Assembly (NCBI RefSeq): GCF_014698825.1
Contig: NZ_JACJTT010000046.1
Location: 1 to 42,808, forward strand
From: Richelia sinica FACHB-800
GTDB lineage: Bacteria; Cyanobacteriota; Cyanobacteriia; Cyanobacteriales; Nostocaceae
Direction of reading: 5' to 3'
Length of the DNA: 42,808 nucleotides
Shown piece after piece: positions 17,404-26,668 of the stretch. Under the pieces are notes generated by a model. The model was given only the letters and a program-made list of their open reading frames with translations, had not been told where the DNA came from and made no database searches. How positions within the stretch are numbered: the stretch's first letter is position 1; the number at the start of each line of letters is the position of its first letter. Both the position numbers and the translations under genes were made by a program.

Positions 17404-19197
17404 ATGAAAAACATAGCCGTTTTAGGAATGCCAAATACAGGCAAATCAACATTTTTTAATCGCCTCACAGGTGCAACTGCAAGTATTGGTAATTGGCCAG
17501 GTATTACTGTTGATTTAATGATGGCACAAGTGAAATTTGGTGGTGAAACAGTAGAAGTAATTGACTTACCAGGTATCTATGATTTGCGTGGCTTTTCCGA
17601 CGATGAAAAAGTGGTCAGAGACTTTTTAGAACATACACCGCTGAATTTACTTTTACTAATTCTCAATACCACTCAAATCGACCGTCAAATTAGTTTAGCT
17701 TTGCAAGTTAAACATTTGGGTTTACCTGCTGTACTGTTGTTGAATATGAGTGATGAAGCACCTGAATTTGGTGTGGAAGTAGAACCAGAAAAAATGTCAG
17801 CCCATTTGGGAATGCCAGTCATGCCCATTAGCGCTAAATATGGTAGCGGTTATGGGGAAGCTTATCAGGCAATTGAAGATAGTATCCAGCATCAAAATCT
17901 TCCTGTTGTGGTGGGTGACATTACCGAACATTTAGTTGCTGACCATCAAATTGCTACAGAAATGGGTCATCTTTTACAAGATGCAGTCCATACTCCCTCC
18001 CATATTCACGAAAATTTAACTACTCGCTTTGACCGCATCTTACTTCATCCTGTGTGGGGACTACCTATATTTTTCACAGCGATGTATCTCATGTTCCAAT
18101 TTATCTATGCAGTGGGTACACCATTGCAAGAATGGATGGGAGGAATTTTTGATTGGTTACAAACTAGCGTTTTAGTTCCTGCTTTGGCAAATGCACCAGA
18201 GTTATTACGCGGTTTTTTAATCGATGGGTTATATACAGGAGTCAGCACAGTAGCAGCGTTTATTCCTGTCATTGTCTTATTTTTCTTGATGATGGCTATT
18301 ATCGAGGATAGCGGCTACTTATCTCGTTCCGCATTTTTGATGGACGCTTTGATGGCCAAACTGGGTTTAGATGGACGTTCCTTTGTTATGTCCCTGATGG
18401 GGTTTGGATGTAACGTCCCAGCGATTATGGGAACTAGGGTGATGCGATCGCCTGCCCTACGTATGTTATCAATGTTGGTAATTCCCTTTTCCCTGTGTTC
18501 TGCTAGGCTGAACGTCTTTTTATTCATCACTACAGCTTTATTTTCCCCTCGTCATGCACCGTTAGTGTTATTTAGCTTATATCTTCTCAGTTTCGTCGCG
18601 ACTATCGTTACAGCCTTATTATTCAAACATCATTATCCTAACCAAGAACCCTTTGTTTTAGAACTACCTCCCTATCGCTTCCCCACCGGCAAACAAATGG
18701 TGATTCGTGCTTGGTGTGAAGTGAAAAATTTTGTTAAATGGTCTCATAGATTTATTATCTTTGGTGTCGTGGCTATTTGGGCATTAAATAATTTACCTCC
18801 TGGTGTTCCTGCGGCTAGTTCCCAAACATTATCAGGCATAATTGGACAGTTTACCCAACCGTTTTTAGCACCTTTAGGAATCAACCCTCAATTAGCAGTA
18901 GCATTAATTTTTGGGTTTATCGCTAAAGAGATTGTTTTAGGAGGACTAGCTGTCATCTACGGTCAAAATGATGATGGACAACTGGCAGGAGTGATTGCCA
19001 ATCAAATAGACTGGGTACAGGCATATAGTTTTATGTTATTTACCCTTTTGTATGTTCCTTGCTTATCCGCTATAGCTGTGCTGAAAACTGAATCTAAAAG
19101 TGTTAAATTTACTATTCTGGCTGTTGCTTGGTCTATCGCTTTAGCTTGGATCAGCAGTTTTATTTTCTATCAAGGTGCAAGAGCTTTGGGATTGTGA
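17404..19197 (+). CDS. feoB: FeoB, GTP-dependent ferrous iron transporter
   Basis: 597 residues. The N-terminal G domain has GMPNTGKST (G1, residues 8-16), IGNWPGITVD (G2), DLPG (G3), NMSD (G4) and SAK (G5). The membrane part has the two Gate repeats, with FSLCSARLNVFLF and VPCLSAIAVLKTESKS carrying the conserved cysteines. Length is short compared with E. coli FeoB (773). The ATG is preceded by AGGTGA, the same ribosome-binding site as feoA. Ferrous iron is the expected substrate. The gene opens a same-strand series with the HMA_2/ATPase genes. Confidence 0.95.
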   Translation: MKNIAVLGMPNTGKSTFFNRLTGATASIGNWPGITVDLMMAQVKFGGETVEVIDLPGIYDLRGFSDDEKVVRDFLEHTPLNLLLLILNTTQIDRQISLALQVKHLGLPAVLLLNMSDEAPEFGVEVEPEKMSAHLGMPVMPISAKYGSGYGEAYQAIEDSIQHQNLPVVVGDITEHLVADHQIATEMGHLLQDAVHTPSHIHENLTTRFDRILLHPVWGLPIFFTAMYLMFQFIYAVGTPLQEWMGGIFDWLQTSVLVPALANAPELLRGFLIDGLYTGVSTVAAFIPVIVLFFLMMAIIEDSGYLSRSAFLMDALMAKLGLDGRSFVMSLMGFGCNVPAIMGTRVMRSPALRMLSMLVIPFSLCSARLNVFLFITTALFSPRHAPLVLFSLYLLSFVATIVTALLFKHHYPNQEPFVLELPPYRFPTGKQMVIRAWCEVKNFVKWSHRFIIFGVVAIWALNNLPPGVPAASSQTLSGIIGQFTQPFLAPLGINPQLAVALIFGFIAKEIVLGGLAVIYGQNDDGQLAGVIANQIDWVQAYSFMLFTLLYVPCLSAIAVLKTESKSVKFTILAVAWSIALAWISSFIFYQGARALGL

Positions 19198-19409
19198 AAT
19201 AGCAAGTTTTAGAAGTTCAAAAGAAATCATCTAACTCAATATTAATTGATTCTAGATCCTAGACGATATTAAGTAATACTAAGAAATGCCAAGAAATGGT
19301 AGCAAACCTTACGGATTATAAAATAATTCTCAAGAAAGAGGCTTATTGAGAAAGTAATCAGTTATATTAAAGCTACCGTGAATCTCTGACTTGGTGCAGC
19401 TATTAAATA

Positions 19410-20471
19410 ATGACCCAAACCATCAGTAGTAACCATAGGTTAAGTCCGCAGTTGGATGAACATCCAGACTTAATATCTATTGAACATTCCAGCAAGGAAA
19501 TATCACAGCATGAACATAGTCATCAAGTAGTTGATGAAATCAAATTACAAGTTATTCATGCCACTGCTGGACGTGTTCGCATCCGTACTCATGATGGTAG
19601 TTGGAATTCACAAATTGAGCATCTATCCCAAGACTTAAAGCAGCAAAATTGGGTAGAGCGAATTTCTACTGATGCTGGTCGGGGTAGTTTGATTTTCACT
19701 TTTGATGAAAGTCAGATTTCCTTACAGCAAGTTTTGAGATTATTGACGGAATTTGATGTTAAATATCCTGCTTCTGCTGATCAAATAGATGTTGCTGAAT
19801 TGAAATCCCCTGGTTTCTGGCAAAAACAATCAACAGCTGTAATTCCCTTAATTGTTGGGTTAGTGGTGACGCGAGGATTGAGAGTTAGGGGTTGGCCGGC
19901 ATTTTTAGTTTATATGTTAGCCGCAGATGCAACTCAATGGCTGATGGATTCTCTAGAACCGGGGTTGTTACCTGCGGTGATCACAAAAACTGCTCAGAAA
20001 TTGACTAAAAAAGCAATACAAATACCAGGATTAACTCAAGTGGAGAAACAATCTAGTGCGGAAATAAAAGCACCAGGAATCGTTTATCAAGTAGTGCATC
20101 AAATTCCGGGCAGAATTCGATTTTATGTGAATAAGATTGCCCAAGATTCAGTCTACTGTCAAAGATTGGAAAAATTACTCAAAGATGACCAACAAGTGAG
20201 TAGTTTTCGGGTGAATAGTCAGGCAAGCTCGGTGGTCATCACGTATCATCCTCTAGAGATAAGTATATCCCATTGGGAAAAGTTACTAGAATTAGCTGTA
20301 CCCACAGAAATAACACCACAAGATACTTTTATTTCCATTCCTGAAACCCAGGCATTAACCAATTTGTCTGAGGAAATAACTATAGATATAGATTTATCAA
20401 CATTGTGGGAAGACTTGAAGCCCTCAATGATGTCTTATTCCTTAGAAATGCTCGCAAACTTTCCTTTATAA
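19410..20471 (+). CDS. Protein with two HMA_2-type domains and a hydrophobic middle segment
   Basis: 353 residues. Two ferredoxin-like HMA_2-type domains are seen, one near residues 45-125 (TAGRVRIRTHDGS) and one near 225-300 (IPGRIRFYVNKIAQDSVYCQ), separated by a hydrophobic segment near 145-185 (IPLIVGLVVTRGLRVRG). Neither has the CxxC of classical HMA metallochaperones. The second closely resembles the N-terminal domain of the next gene's ATPase (CQRLEKLL and SFRVNSQASSVVITY against CQKLQTLL and SFRINSSAASLVINY). It is likely a membrane-associated partner of the ATPase; direct metal binding is doubtful without thiols. The 35-bp gap to the ATPase supports an operon. Confidence 0.75.
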   Translation: MTQTISSNHRLSPQLDEHPDLISIEHSSKEISQHEHSHQVVDEIKLQVIHATAGRVRIRTHDGSWNSQIEHLSQDLKQQNWVERISTDAGRGSLIFTFDESQISLQQVLRLLTEFDVKYPASADQIDVAELKSPGFWQKQSTAVIPLIVGLVVTRGLRVRGWPAFLVYMLAADATQWLMDSLEPGLLPAVITKTAQKLTKKAIQIPGLTQVEKQSSAEIKAPGIVYQVVHQIPGRIRFYVNKIAQDSVYCQRLEKLLKDDQQVSSFRVNSQASSVVITYHPLEISISHWEKLLELAVPTEITPQDTFISIPETQALTNLSEEITIDIDLSTLWEDLKPSMMSYSLEMLANFPL

Positions 20472-20506
20472 ATCATTCCACAGTTAATAGCACTGGAGGA
20501 AAAGGA

Positions 20507-22795
20507 ATGGCACAGACGACAGTTTCATTACCATCAATTCCAGAGACAGATTCTTCAGATAATCAGGGGGAAGAAAATGGTAGGGTGATCAAACTTCCCT
20601 TATCTGTTAGTAACAAAGATTCTAACTCTCCCATAGCTGCTATTAGTTATAGCTTTATCCATACAGTACCCGGAAGATTGCGGTTGCGTGTGCCAAATTT
20701 ACGGCATGATAGATTGTACTGTCAAAAACTACAAACTTTACTCCAAGCAGAACCTTTAATTACCAGTTTTCGGATTAATTCTTCAGCAGCATCTTTAGTA
20801 ATTAACTATGAAACTAACGCTGTGTCAGAACACAGGATGCGCTGCAACTTAAATAATTTACTCTTTGTTGCTAGTCAAAAGACGACGGAACCAACGAAAG
20901 AAATTCATCAGGAAGAGGAAAAAACTAATGCTAGTTTATCTTTATCAGCAGTAGCGACTGGTTTAGCTGTGTTAGGAGGTAGTTTTGGTTTACCAATTCC
21001 CTCCATTTTGATAGTGGGAAGCATTGGAGTTGCCAGTTTACCAGTTTTGCAACGAGCGATGACAGGAATCGTCACCCAACGCAAACTGACTATTGATATT
21101 TTAGATTTTTTAGCGATCGCTATTACCACTGCCCAAGGACATTTTCTCACACCTGCCCTGATGTTGAGTTTAATCGAAATTGGTGAACATATCCGCGATC
21201 GCACTGCCCGTTCTTCCCAACTCCAAACATTAGACCTCCTCAGTTCCTTAGGACAATTTGTCTGGATAGAAAAAAACGGTGAAAAGGTCGAAATCTCCAT
21301 TCAAGAAGTGCAAAAAGGCGATACCGTCATTGTTTATCCTGGAGAACTTGTTCCCGTAGATGGCACAATCATTAAAGGCAAAGCCTTACTCGACGAACAA
21401 AAACTCACAGGTGAGTCTATACCCATCTTCAAAACCAAGGGACAACCAGTATTTGCTTCTACCTTGGTACAGGAAGGCAGAATTTATATCACTGTAGAAA
21501 AAACAGGTAATAATACCCGTGCGGGACAAAGCATCACATTAATGCAAGAAGCACCAGTCCACGACACCCGCATGGAAAACTATGCGACGAAAGTCGCTGA
21601 AAAAGCAGTTTTGCCAACTTTATTACTAGGAGGGACAGTATTTGCTCTGAGTGGCAATGCTGCGAGAGCCGCTAGTATCTTAACTTTAGATTTAGCCACT
21701 GGAATTAGAGTATCTATTCCTACCGCTGTATTAGCAGCACTTACTTATGCAGCTAAACATGGCGTTTTGATTCGCAGTGGTAGAGCCTTAGAAAAACTAG
21801 CCCAAGTTGATACCATTGTCTTTGATAAAACCGGCACTCTCACCAAAGGGGAAGTGGAAGTGATAGGAGTAGAAAGCTTCCATCCAGAAGTTTCCCAATG
21901 GCGAGTTTTAGTTTTAGCCGCGGCCGCAGAACAAAGATTAACTCATCCTGTCGCTGAAGCCATTATCCGCTACGCCGAAAATCAAGGAGTAGAAGTTCCT
22001 GACCGCAATAAATGGAACTATCAACTGGGTTTAGGTGTAGAAGCCACCATTGAAGGCGAAATAGTCTATGTGGGTAGTGAAAGATTTCTACGTCAGGAAG
22101 GCGTAGATATGTCATCCTTACCAACTGCCAACGAACAGGCAGAATCAAACATCTATGTAGCCAGCAACGGTCAATTACAAGGTAAAATAGAATATAGAGA
22201 TGTCCTGCGAACAGAAAGCCAAGCAATAATTCATCAGTTGCTGAACGTCGCAAGCATAGACGTGCATATGCTCACCGGCGACCACCAACGCACAGCTAAC
22301 GCCGTAGCCGCTGAACTGGGAATTTCTCCATCACATACCCACGCCGAAGCCTTTCCCGCTCACAAAGCAGCAATTGTCCAGCAACTACATGACCAAGGGC
22401 AAACAGTAGCCTTTGTGGGTGATGGCATCAATGATTCACCTGCTTTAGCTTACGCTGATGTCTCCGTCTCCTTTGCCAACGGTTCCGACATCGCCCGTGA
22501 AACAGCAGATGTAGTGTTAATGCAGAATGACTTGTATGGTTTGTTAACAGCAATAGAAATTGCTCACCAAGCCAAAAAATTGATTCAGCAAAATACAACT
22601 ATTGTGGCTATTCCCAATTTAGCAGCATTAGCGATCGCTGTAGTATTTGGACTTAACCCCCTAGCCGCAACCATAGTGAACAACGGTTCCACCATAGTTG
22701 CCGGAGTCAACGGTTTACGTCCTATTCTCACAGCTTCTACCCCCACCACTCTACCATCAGCCAGACGTAAAACCCTCACGGGTAGATTACGCTAA
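20507..22795 (+). CDS. P1B-like P-type ATPase with N-terminal HMA_2 domain and no CPx motif
   Basis: 762 residues. Start ATG follows the Shine-Dalgarno GGAGGA at 6 bp; a longer frame overlapping the previous gene is rejected. Order: HMA_2 domain (GRLRLRVPNLRHDRLYCQ, residues 50-120), membrane helices, TGES, DKTGTLTKG (D440), LTHPVAEAI, TGDHQRTA and GDGINDSPAL. The transmembrane metal motif is replaced by TGIRVSIPTA, matching TGIRVSLPTT in the divergent ATPase, so both belong to one CPx-less subgroup. Unlike that paralogue it has no Cys-rich insert. It sits between two HMA_2-type genes and before DUF5132. Transported ion unknown; iron or manganese is suggested only by context. Confidence 0.88.
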   Translation: MAQTTVSLPSIPETDSSDNQGEENGRVIKLPLSVSNKDSNSPIAAISYSFIHTVPGRLRLRVPNLRHDRLYCQKLQTLLQAEPLITSFRINSSAASLVINYETNAVSEHRMRCNLNNLLFVASQKTTEPTKEIHQEEEKTNASLSLSAVATGLAVLGGSFGLPIPSILIVGSIGVASLPVLQRAMTGIVTQRKLTIDILDFLAIAITTAQGHFLTPALMLSLIEIGEHIRDRTARSSQLQTLDLLSSLGQFVWIEKNGEKVEISIQEVQKGDTVIVYPGELVPVDGTIIKGKALLDEQKLTGESIPIFKTKGQPVFASTLVQEGRIYITVEKTGNNTRAGQSITLMQEAPVHDTRMENYATKVAEKAVLPTLLLGGTVFALSGNAARAASILTLDLATGIRVSIPTAVLAALTYAAKHGVLIRSGRALEKLAQVDTIVFDKTGTLTKGEVEVIGVESFHPEVSQWRVLVLAAAAEQRLTHPVAEAIIRYAENQGVEVPDRNKWNYQLGLGVEATIEGEIVYVGSERFLRQEGVDMSSLPTANEQAESNIYVASNGQLQGKIEYRDVLRTESQAIIHQLLNVASIDVHMLTGDHQRTANAVAAELGISPSHTHAEAFPAHKAAIVQQLHDQGQTVAFVGDGINDSPALAYADVSVSFANGSDIARETADVVLMQNDLYGLLTAIEIAHQAKKLIQQNTTIVAIPNLAALAIAVVFGLNPLAATIVNNGSTIVAGVNGLRPILTASTPTTLPSARRKTLTGRLR

Positions 22796-22836
22796 AGAGC
22801 TTATACAGATTTTTAAACCAGGAGGTTCATAAACAT

Positions 22837-23142
22837 ATGGCTAAAATTACAGACTTAATGGAAAACGCTGGTACACCTGGAGTCATCGTCGGTATTGGTG
22901 CAGTTTTATTAGCACCAGTCATCCTTCCCGTGGTTGCAGGTGTCGGTAAACCCCTAGCCAAATCGCTGATTAAAGGCGGACTCGTCGCCTACGAAAAAAG
23001 CAAAGGTGCTGTTGCCGAACTAGGCGAAACCTGGGAAGACATCGTAGCAGAAGCCAAAGCTGAATTAGCAGAAAACAATCGACATACACCAATGTTTGAA
23101 GCTTCTGGGACGACTAATAACAATGTCACAGTAGATAGGTGA
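22837..23142 (+). CDS. DUF5132 small membrane protein
   Basis: 101 residues. One hydrophobic segment (GVIVGIGAVLLAPVILPVVAGVG, residues 14-36) is followed by KSLIKGGLVAYEKSK and an amphipathic, acidic helix (ELGETWEDIVAEAKAELAE). The Shine-Dalgarno AGGAGG lies 11 bp before the ATG. It follows the ATPase by 41 bp. The design, one membrane helix then an amphipathic helix, resembles the mycobacterial PacL (DUF1490) proteins that accompany CtpC-type ATPases; equivalence is inference. The HMA_2 gene follows after repeats. Confidence 0.75.
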   Translation: MAKITDLMENAGTPGVIVGIGAVLLAPVILPVVAGVGKPLAKSLIKGGLVAYEKSKGAVAELGETWEDIVAEAKAELAENNRHTPMFEASGTTNNNVTVDR

Positions 23143-23160
23143 GAGAAATTCAGAAGTTCA

Positions 23161-23390
23161 GAAGTATGCCTACGGCACGCTGCGCGAACAGAAGTCAGTA
23201 GGGGCGGGTTTATAGATATCATCAACTATGAACGAGAATTTTGGTAAACCCGCCCGTACAGGAGTATGCCTACGCCACGCTACGCGAACAGAAGTCAGTA
23301 GGGGCGGGTTTACAGATATCATCAACTATGAACGAGAATTTTGGTAAACCCGCCCGTACAGAAGTATGCCTACGCCACCCTGCGCGAACA
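23161..23390 (+). repeat. Tandem 100-bp palindromic repeat, locus 1
   Basis: Two full units with a period of exactly 100 bp plus a partial third. Each unit contains an inverted repeat, GGGCGGGTTTA and TAAACCCGCCC, about 54 bp end to end, and a spacer with CCTACGCCACGCTACGCGAAC. The same unit occurs twice at 37941-38140 in the opposite orientation. After the array, 23400-23500 is a degenerate series of TTCTGnAACTCCTG-like repeats. Confidence 0.9.
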
Positions 23391-23519
23391 GAAGTTCATA
23401 GGAGCAATTATTCTGGAACTCCTGTATTCTGGAACTCCTTTATTCTGCAACTCCTGCAACTTCTGAACTCCTGTAACTTCTGTCTTCTTCTTGCTTCTTC
23501 TTTCTTTCCAACCACAATT

Positions 23520-24119
23520 ATGGTGATCATTCCTCATCAACCGCAAATTACTCAGCCAGGAAACCCCTATACACCCATAGCTACAAAAGTTGTCAGCCAA
23601 ACTCCCGGCAGACTAAGGTTGAGAATTAGCCGTGACCATCGTCAACCAGAGAAAATGCAGCACATTGCCAATTTTCTCCAGGCCCAACCGCATATTACTG
23701 AGGTGCGGACTAATTTTCATCACGGTAGCATTCTCATCCACCACTATGATACCTCTGGGAGTTTAGCTGATGTCCTGGCTACTTTACAGGATATAGGCAT
23801 TATTTTTGCAGATATCACCCAAGGAACTACTGAAGCCGCTACAGGTGTCACCAGTGCGGTGCTGGACTTAAACCAAAGAGTGGAACTAGCCACCAATGGT
23901 GTGATTGATTTGCGCTTTCTGTTTCCTTTAGGACTAAGCGTCTTAGCTGTGAGACAGTTGATGCTCAAAGGTCTGCAATTAGAGGTAATTCCTTGGTATG
24001 TTTTAGCCTGGTATGCCTTTGATAGTTTCCTCAAGCTGAATCATGTTAACCAATATCAATTGGCATCATCAGCACAAACGCGGAATTTTGGTGCTACAAC
24101 CAGATATCCTGAGTTTTAG
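23520..24119 (+). CDS. HMA_2-domain protein with C-terminal hydrophobic segments
   Basis: 199 residues starting at MVIIPHQPQ; the longer open frame upstream only reads through the repeat array. An HMA_2-type domain (residues 18-95) has TPGRLRLRISRDHRQPEK and FHHGSILIHHYD, histidine-rich but without CxxC. The C-terminal third has two hydrophobic stretches (FLFPLGLSVLAVRQL and IPWYVLAWYAFDSFL), so it is probably membrane-bound. It lies 24 bp before dhaK on the same strand. A role as accessory to the nearby ATPases is inferred from shared domain and position. Confidence 0.72.
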   Translation: MVIIPHQPQITQPGNPYTPIATKVVSQTPGRLRLRISRDHRQPEKMQHIANFLQAQPHITEVRTNFHHGSILIHHYDTSGSLADVLATLQDIGIIFADITQGTTEAATGVTSAVLDLNQRVELATNGVIDLRFLFPLGLSVLAVRQLMLKGLQLEVIPWYVLAWYAFDSFLKLNHVNQYQLASSAQTRNFGATTRYPEF

Positions 24120-24143
24120 CACCTTTGCAGACAGATATGAACA

Positions 24144-25217
24144 ATGAAAAAGCTGATCAATAAGCCAGAGGACTTTGTACGGGAAAGTCTCGCCGGAATG
24201 GCCGTAGCTCATAGGGATTTAATCAAGGTAAACTATGAGCCGACTTTTGTCTATCGAGCCGATGCACCTTTACAAGGTAAGGTAGCAATTATTTCTGGTG
24301 GTGGCAGCGGTCATGAGCCAATGCACAGTGGCTTTGTTGGTCAGGGAATGCTGGATGCTGCTTGTCCTGGGGAAGTTTTCACCTCACCTACCCCAGACCA
24401 AATGTTAGCAGCGGCCCAGCAAGTAGATGGCGGTGCAGGTATTCTTTACATCATCAAAAATTACAGTGGTGATTTGATGAACTTTGAGATGGCAGTGGAG
24501 TTAGCTCACCTCGAAGGTATTCGCGCTGTGAATATTTTAGTTGATGATGATGTGGCTGTAAAAGACAGTCTTTATACCCAAGGCAGAAGGGGTGTAGGAA
24601 CAACTGTATTAGCAGAGAAAATTTGTGGTGCAGCAGCAGACCAAGGTTATGATTTACACCAATTAGCCGATTTATGTAGAAGGGTGAATCAAAATGGGCG
24701 TAGTATGGGAATGGCCCTGAGTTCTTGTACAGTTCCTGCCAAAGGTACGCCTACTTTTGCCTTAGCTAACGATGAAATCGAATTGGGAATTGGCATTCAC
24801 GGTGAACCAGGAAGAAACAGAATTTCTTTAAAATCAGGTGATGAAATTACTGAGCTTTTAGCCCAAACAATAATTAATGATACAGAATATCGACGCACCG
24901 TTCGGGAGTGGAGTGAAGTCAAAGAGAAGTGGGTAGATTTAGAACTGTTAAATAAACCCTTGCAAAAAGGCGATCGCCTTCTAGCATTTGTTAACAGTAT
25001 GGGAGGGACTCCCATAGCTGAACTCTATCTTGTCTATCGCAAACTAGCAGAAATCTGTGAATTGGAAGGACTGCAAATCGTGCGAAATCTAATTGGCCCC
25101 TACATTACATCATTAGATATGCAAGGTTGCTCCATCACACTGTTAAAGTTAGACGACGAGATGCTACGTCTTTGGGATGCACCCGTAAAAACGCCTAGTT
25201 TACGGTGGGGAGTATAA
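24144..25217 (+). CDS. dhaK: Dihydroxyacetone kinase subunit DhaK (PEP-dependent type)
   Basis: 357 residues, the same length as E. coli DhaK (356) and alignable throughout. DhaK binds dihydroxyacetone as a hemiaminal on a histidine: H219 in GIHGEPG, with H57 in [12 protein letters not shown] as the second active-site histidine. [19 protein letters not shown] and [17 protein letters not shown] are further hallmarks. It works with DhaL, which supplies the phosphate, and DhaM upstream in the window. Its stop is one base from the dhaL start. Being 24 bp behind an HMA_2-type gene, it may share that operon. Confidence 0.97.
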   Translation: MKKLINKPEDFVRESLAGMAVAHRDLIKVNYEPTFVYRADAPLQGKVAIISGGGSGHEPMHSGFVGQGMLDAACPGEVFTSPTPDQMLAAAQQVDGGAGILYIIKNYSGDLMNFEMAVELAHLEGIRAVNILVDDDVAVKDSLYTQGRRGVGTTVLAEKICGAAADQGYDLHQLADLCRRVNQNGRSMGMALSSCTVPAKGTPTFALANDEIELGIGIHGEPGRNRISLKSGDEITELLAQTIINDTEYRRTVREWSEVKEKWVDLELLNKPLQKGDRLLAFVNSMGGTPIAELYLVYRKLAEICELEGLQIVRNLIGPYITSLDMQGCSITLLKLDDEMLRLWDAPVKTPSLRWGV

Positions 25218-25218
25218 G

Positions 25219-25857
25219 ATGGTAACTCAAGCCCAAATTATCGAATGGTTACAGGTGTATGCTAACGTCATTGACCATCATAAAGAAGAACTAACAGAAT
25301 TAGATGCAGCCATAGGTGACGCTGACCACGGCATCAACATGGAACGTGGGTTTAAAAAAATTAAAACCTTAATCGGTACTTTGAAAGGTCAAGATATTAG
25401 CGGGATTTTAAAAACTGTCAGTATGACCTTAATTTCTAGCATTGGTGGCGCTAGCGGCCCTTTGTATGGTACATGGTTTTTAAGGGCTAGTGCCATTGCT
25501 GCTGACAAGGAGGAGTTAACAGCTGAAGACTTACTATATTTACTCCAAGCTGGCTTAAATGGGGTATTAGAGCGAGGAAAAGCCCAATTAGGGGATAAAA
25601 CCATGGTAGACGTATTATCTCCATCTGTGGCTGCTTATGAACAAGCCTTGAGTGAGGGTTTAGATGTAGTCCCAGCCTTGCGAATAGCTGTTGCTGCTGC
25701 GGAACATGGTTTACAAGAAACAATCCCTATGTTAGCCAAAAAAGGCAGAGCTAGCTATTTAGGGGAAAGAAGTATTGGTCATCAAGACCCCGGTGGAACT
25801 TCTGCTTATTTAATGTTACGGAGTTTGTTGGAAGCAGTGGAGAGTTATAAAGATTAA
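25219..25857 (+). CDS. dhaL: Dihydroxyacetone kinase subunit DhaL (ADP-binding)
   Basis: 212 residues. The nucleotide is held through Mg by aspartates in LDAAIGDADHGINMERGF; GGASGPLYGTWF and DPGGTSAYLML are further signature segments. In PEP-dependent systems DhaL keeps ADP as a cofactor that is rephosphorylated by DhaM, matching the DhaM fusion elsewhere in the window. The start ATG follows the dhaK stop by one base, so the pair is translationally coupled. It ends 13 bp from a convergent gene. Confidence 0.97.
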   Translation: MVTQAQIIEWLQVYANVIDHHKEELTELDAAIGDADHGINMERGFKKIKTLIGTLKGQDISGILKTVSMTLISSIGGASGPLYGTWFLRASAIAADKEELTAEDLLYLLQAGLNGVLERGKAQLGDKTMVDVLSPSVAAYEQALSEGLDVVPALRIAVAAAEHGLQETIPMLAKKGRASYLGERSIGHQDPGGTSAYLMLRSLLEAVESYKD

Positions 25858-25870
25858 TCAACAGGTTTTA

Positions 25871-26668
25871 TTACTGCTTGATATCCAAATTCTCTGTTTC
25901 CACACAAGATAAAAATGATAGGGGCTGACTCATATTAGCAGCAAAACCTAGAATTCCTCGATCTCGATGTGAGTAAAGTAATTGACCTTGGTGGTCAAAC
26001 AAAAAAGTCCCACCACGTTGAGTTAAGTAAGCAGAATCTGGTACATAAATGTGCCAATTTTTTAATACCTCTACCATATTTCTCAGTCGGAGAGTTGCTA
26101 ACTCAAAGGGACGTTGGAAACCATTTCCCCCTGCTAACCGAAAAAAGGAACCTTTAAAGGTAGGTAAAGGAGTTCCTTGAATCATTTCCTCATCTCCAAA
26201 GAGTTGAGGTGCTTGACGGTCTCCCTTGTACCCTCTAAACACTTCTGCCAAGGTTCCCGGACTACCAATACCTGCACACATCAGCAGTAAATTAAGCCAG
26301 GCTTTTTGAGACAAAGAAAGTCCAGGAAGAGAAACATTTAAACCAGAATAGAGATGAAGTTGACGATGTAGTTCTCCTTCTGGTTCAACAAATAAATTTT
26401 CAGGTGCAAATCCTGTATATTCACAAAACTTTTTTCCAGATGTCAGGTTGCCAATGCCCACAGCACGAATAGCCAGTTTTTGCGGAGACCAATTTTGAGC
26501 TTCCCGCTGTAACCACCACGCATATTCAAGACTATCAAAATCCCCAAGTTGTGGCCATACTAAAACAAGGATATGTGAGGCATGTTGGCAATTTTCTAGG
26601 AGAGGTCTAACTATACCATCACTAACACGTTGACGTTCGGTCTGATGAAAAATAGTGTAGGGATTCAT
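25871..26668 (-). CDS. Peroxiredoxin-like (AhpC/TSA_2-type) protein lacking the CxxC site
   Basis: 265 residues with the thioredoxin-like layout of the peroxiredoxin-like PRXL2/AhpC-TSA_2 group: LVLVWPQLGDFDSLEYAWWLQRE, a middle helical insertion, then a C-terminal GGTFLFDHQGQLLYSHRDRGILGFA, where the typical family strand-turn is clear. Where active members have a CxxC after the first strand, this protein has PQLGDFDS. Its four cysteines are scattered and do not form a CxxC. It may therefore be a non-catalytic relative or bind another ligand. It is convergent with dhaL and has its own promoter region. Confidence 0.65.
   Translation of the reverse strand: MNPYTIFHQTERQRVSDGIVRPLLENCQHASHILVLVWPQLGDFDSLEYAWWLQREAQNWSPQKLAIRAVGIGNLTSGKKFCEYTGFAPENLFVEPEGELHRQLHLYSGLNVSLPGLSLSQKAWLNLLLMCAGIGSPGTLAEVFRGYKGDRQAPQLFGDEEMIQGTPLPTFKGSFFRLAGGNGFQRPFELATLRLRNMVEVLKNWHIYVPDSAYLTQRGGTFLFDHQGQLLYSHRDRGILGFAANMSQPLSFLSCVETENLDIKQ

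Noticed and set aside
23161-23390. Possible CRISPR array from regularly spaced repeats
   Set aside because: The period is 100 bp with the whole unit conserved and internally palindromic; there are no unique spacers and no cas genes.
23241-23519. N-terminal extension of the HMA_2 protein
   Set aside because: The 93 extra codons translate the 100-bp repeats and a degenerate TTCTG-type repeat; the HMA_2 fold begins only after the ATG at 23520.
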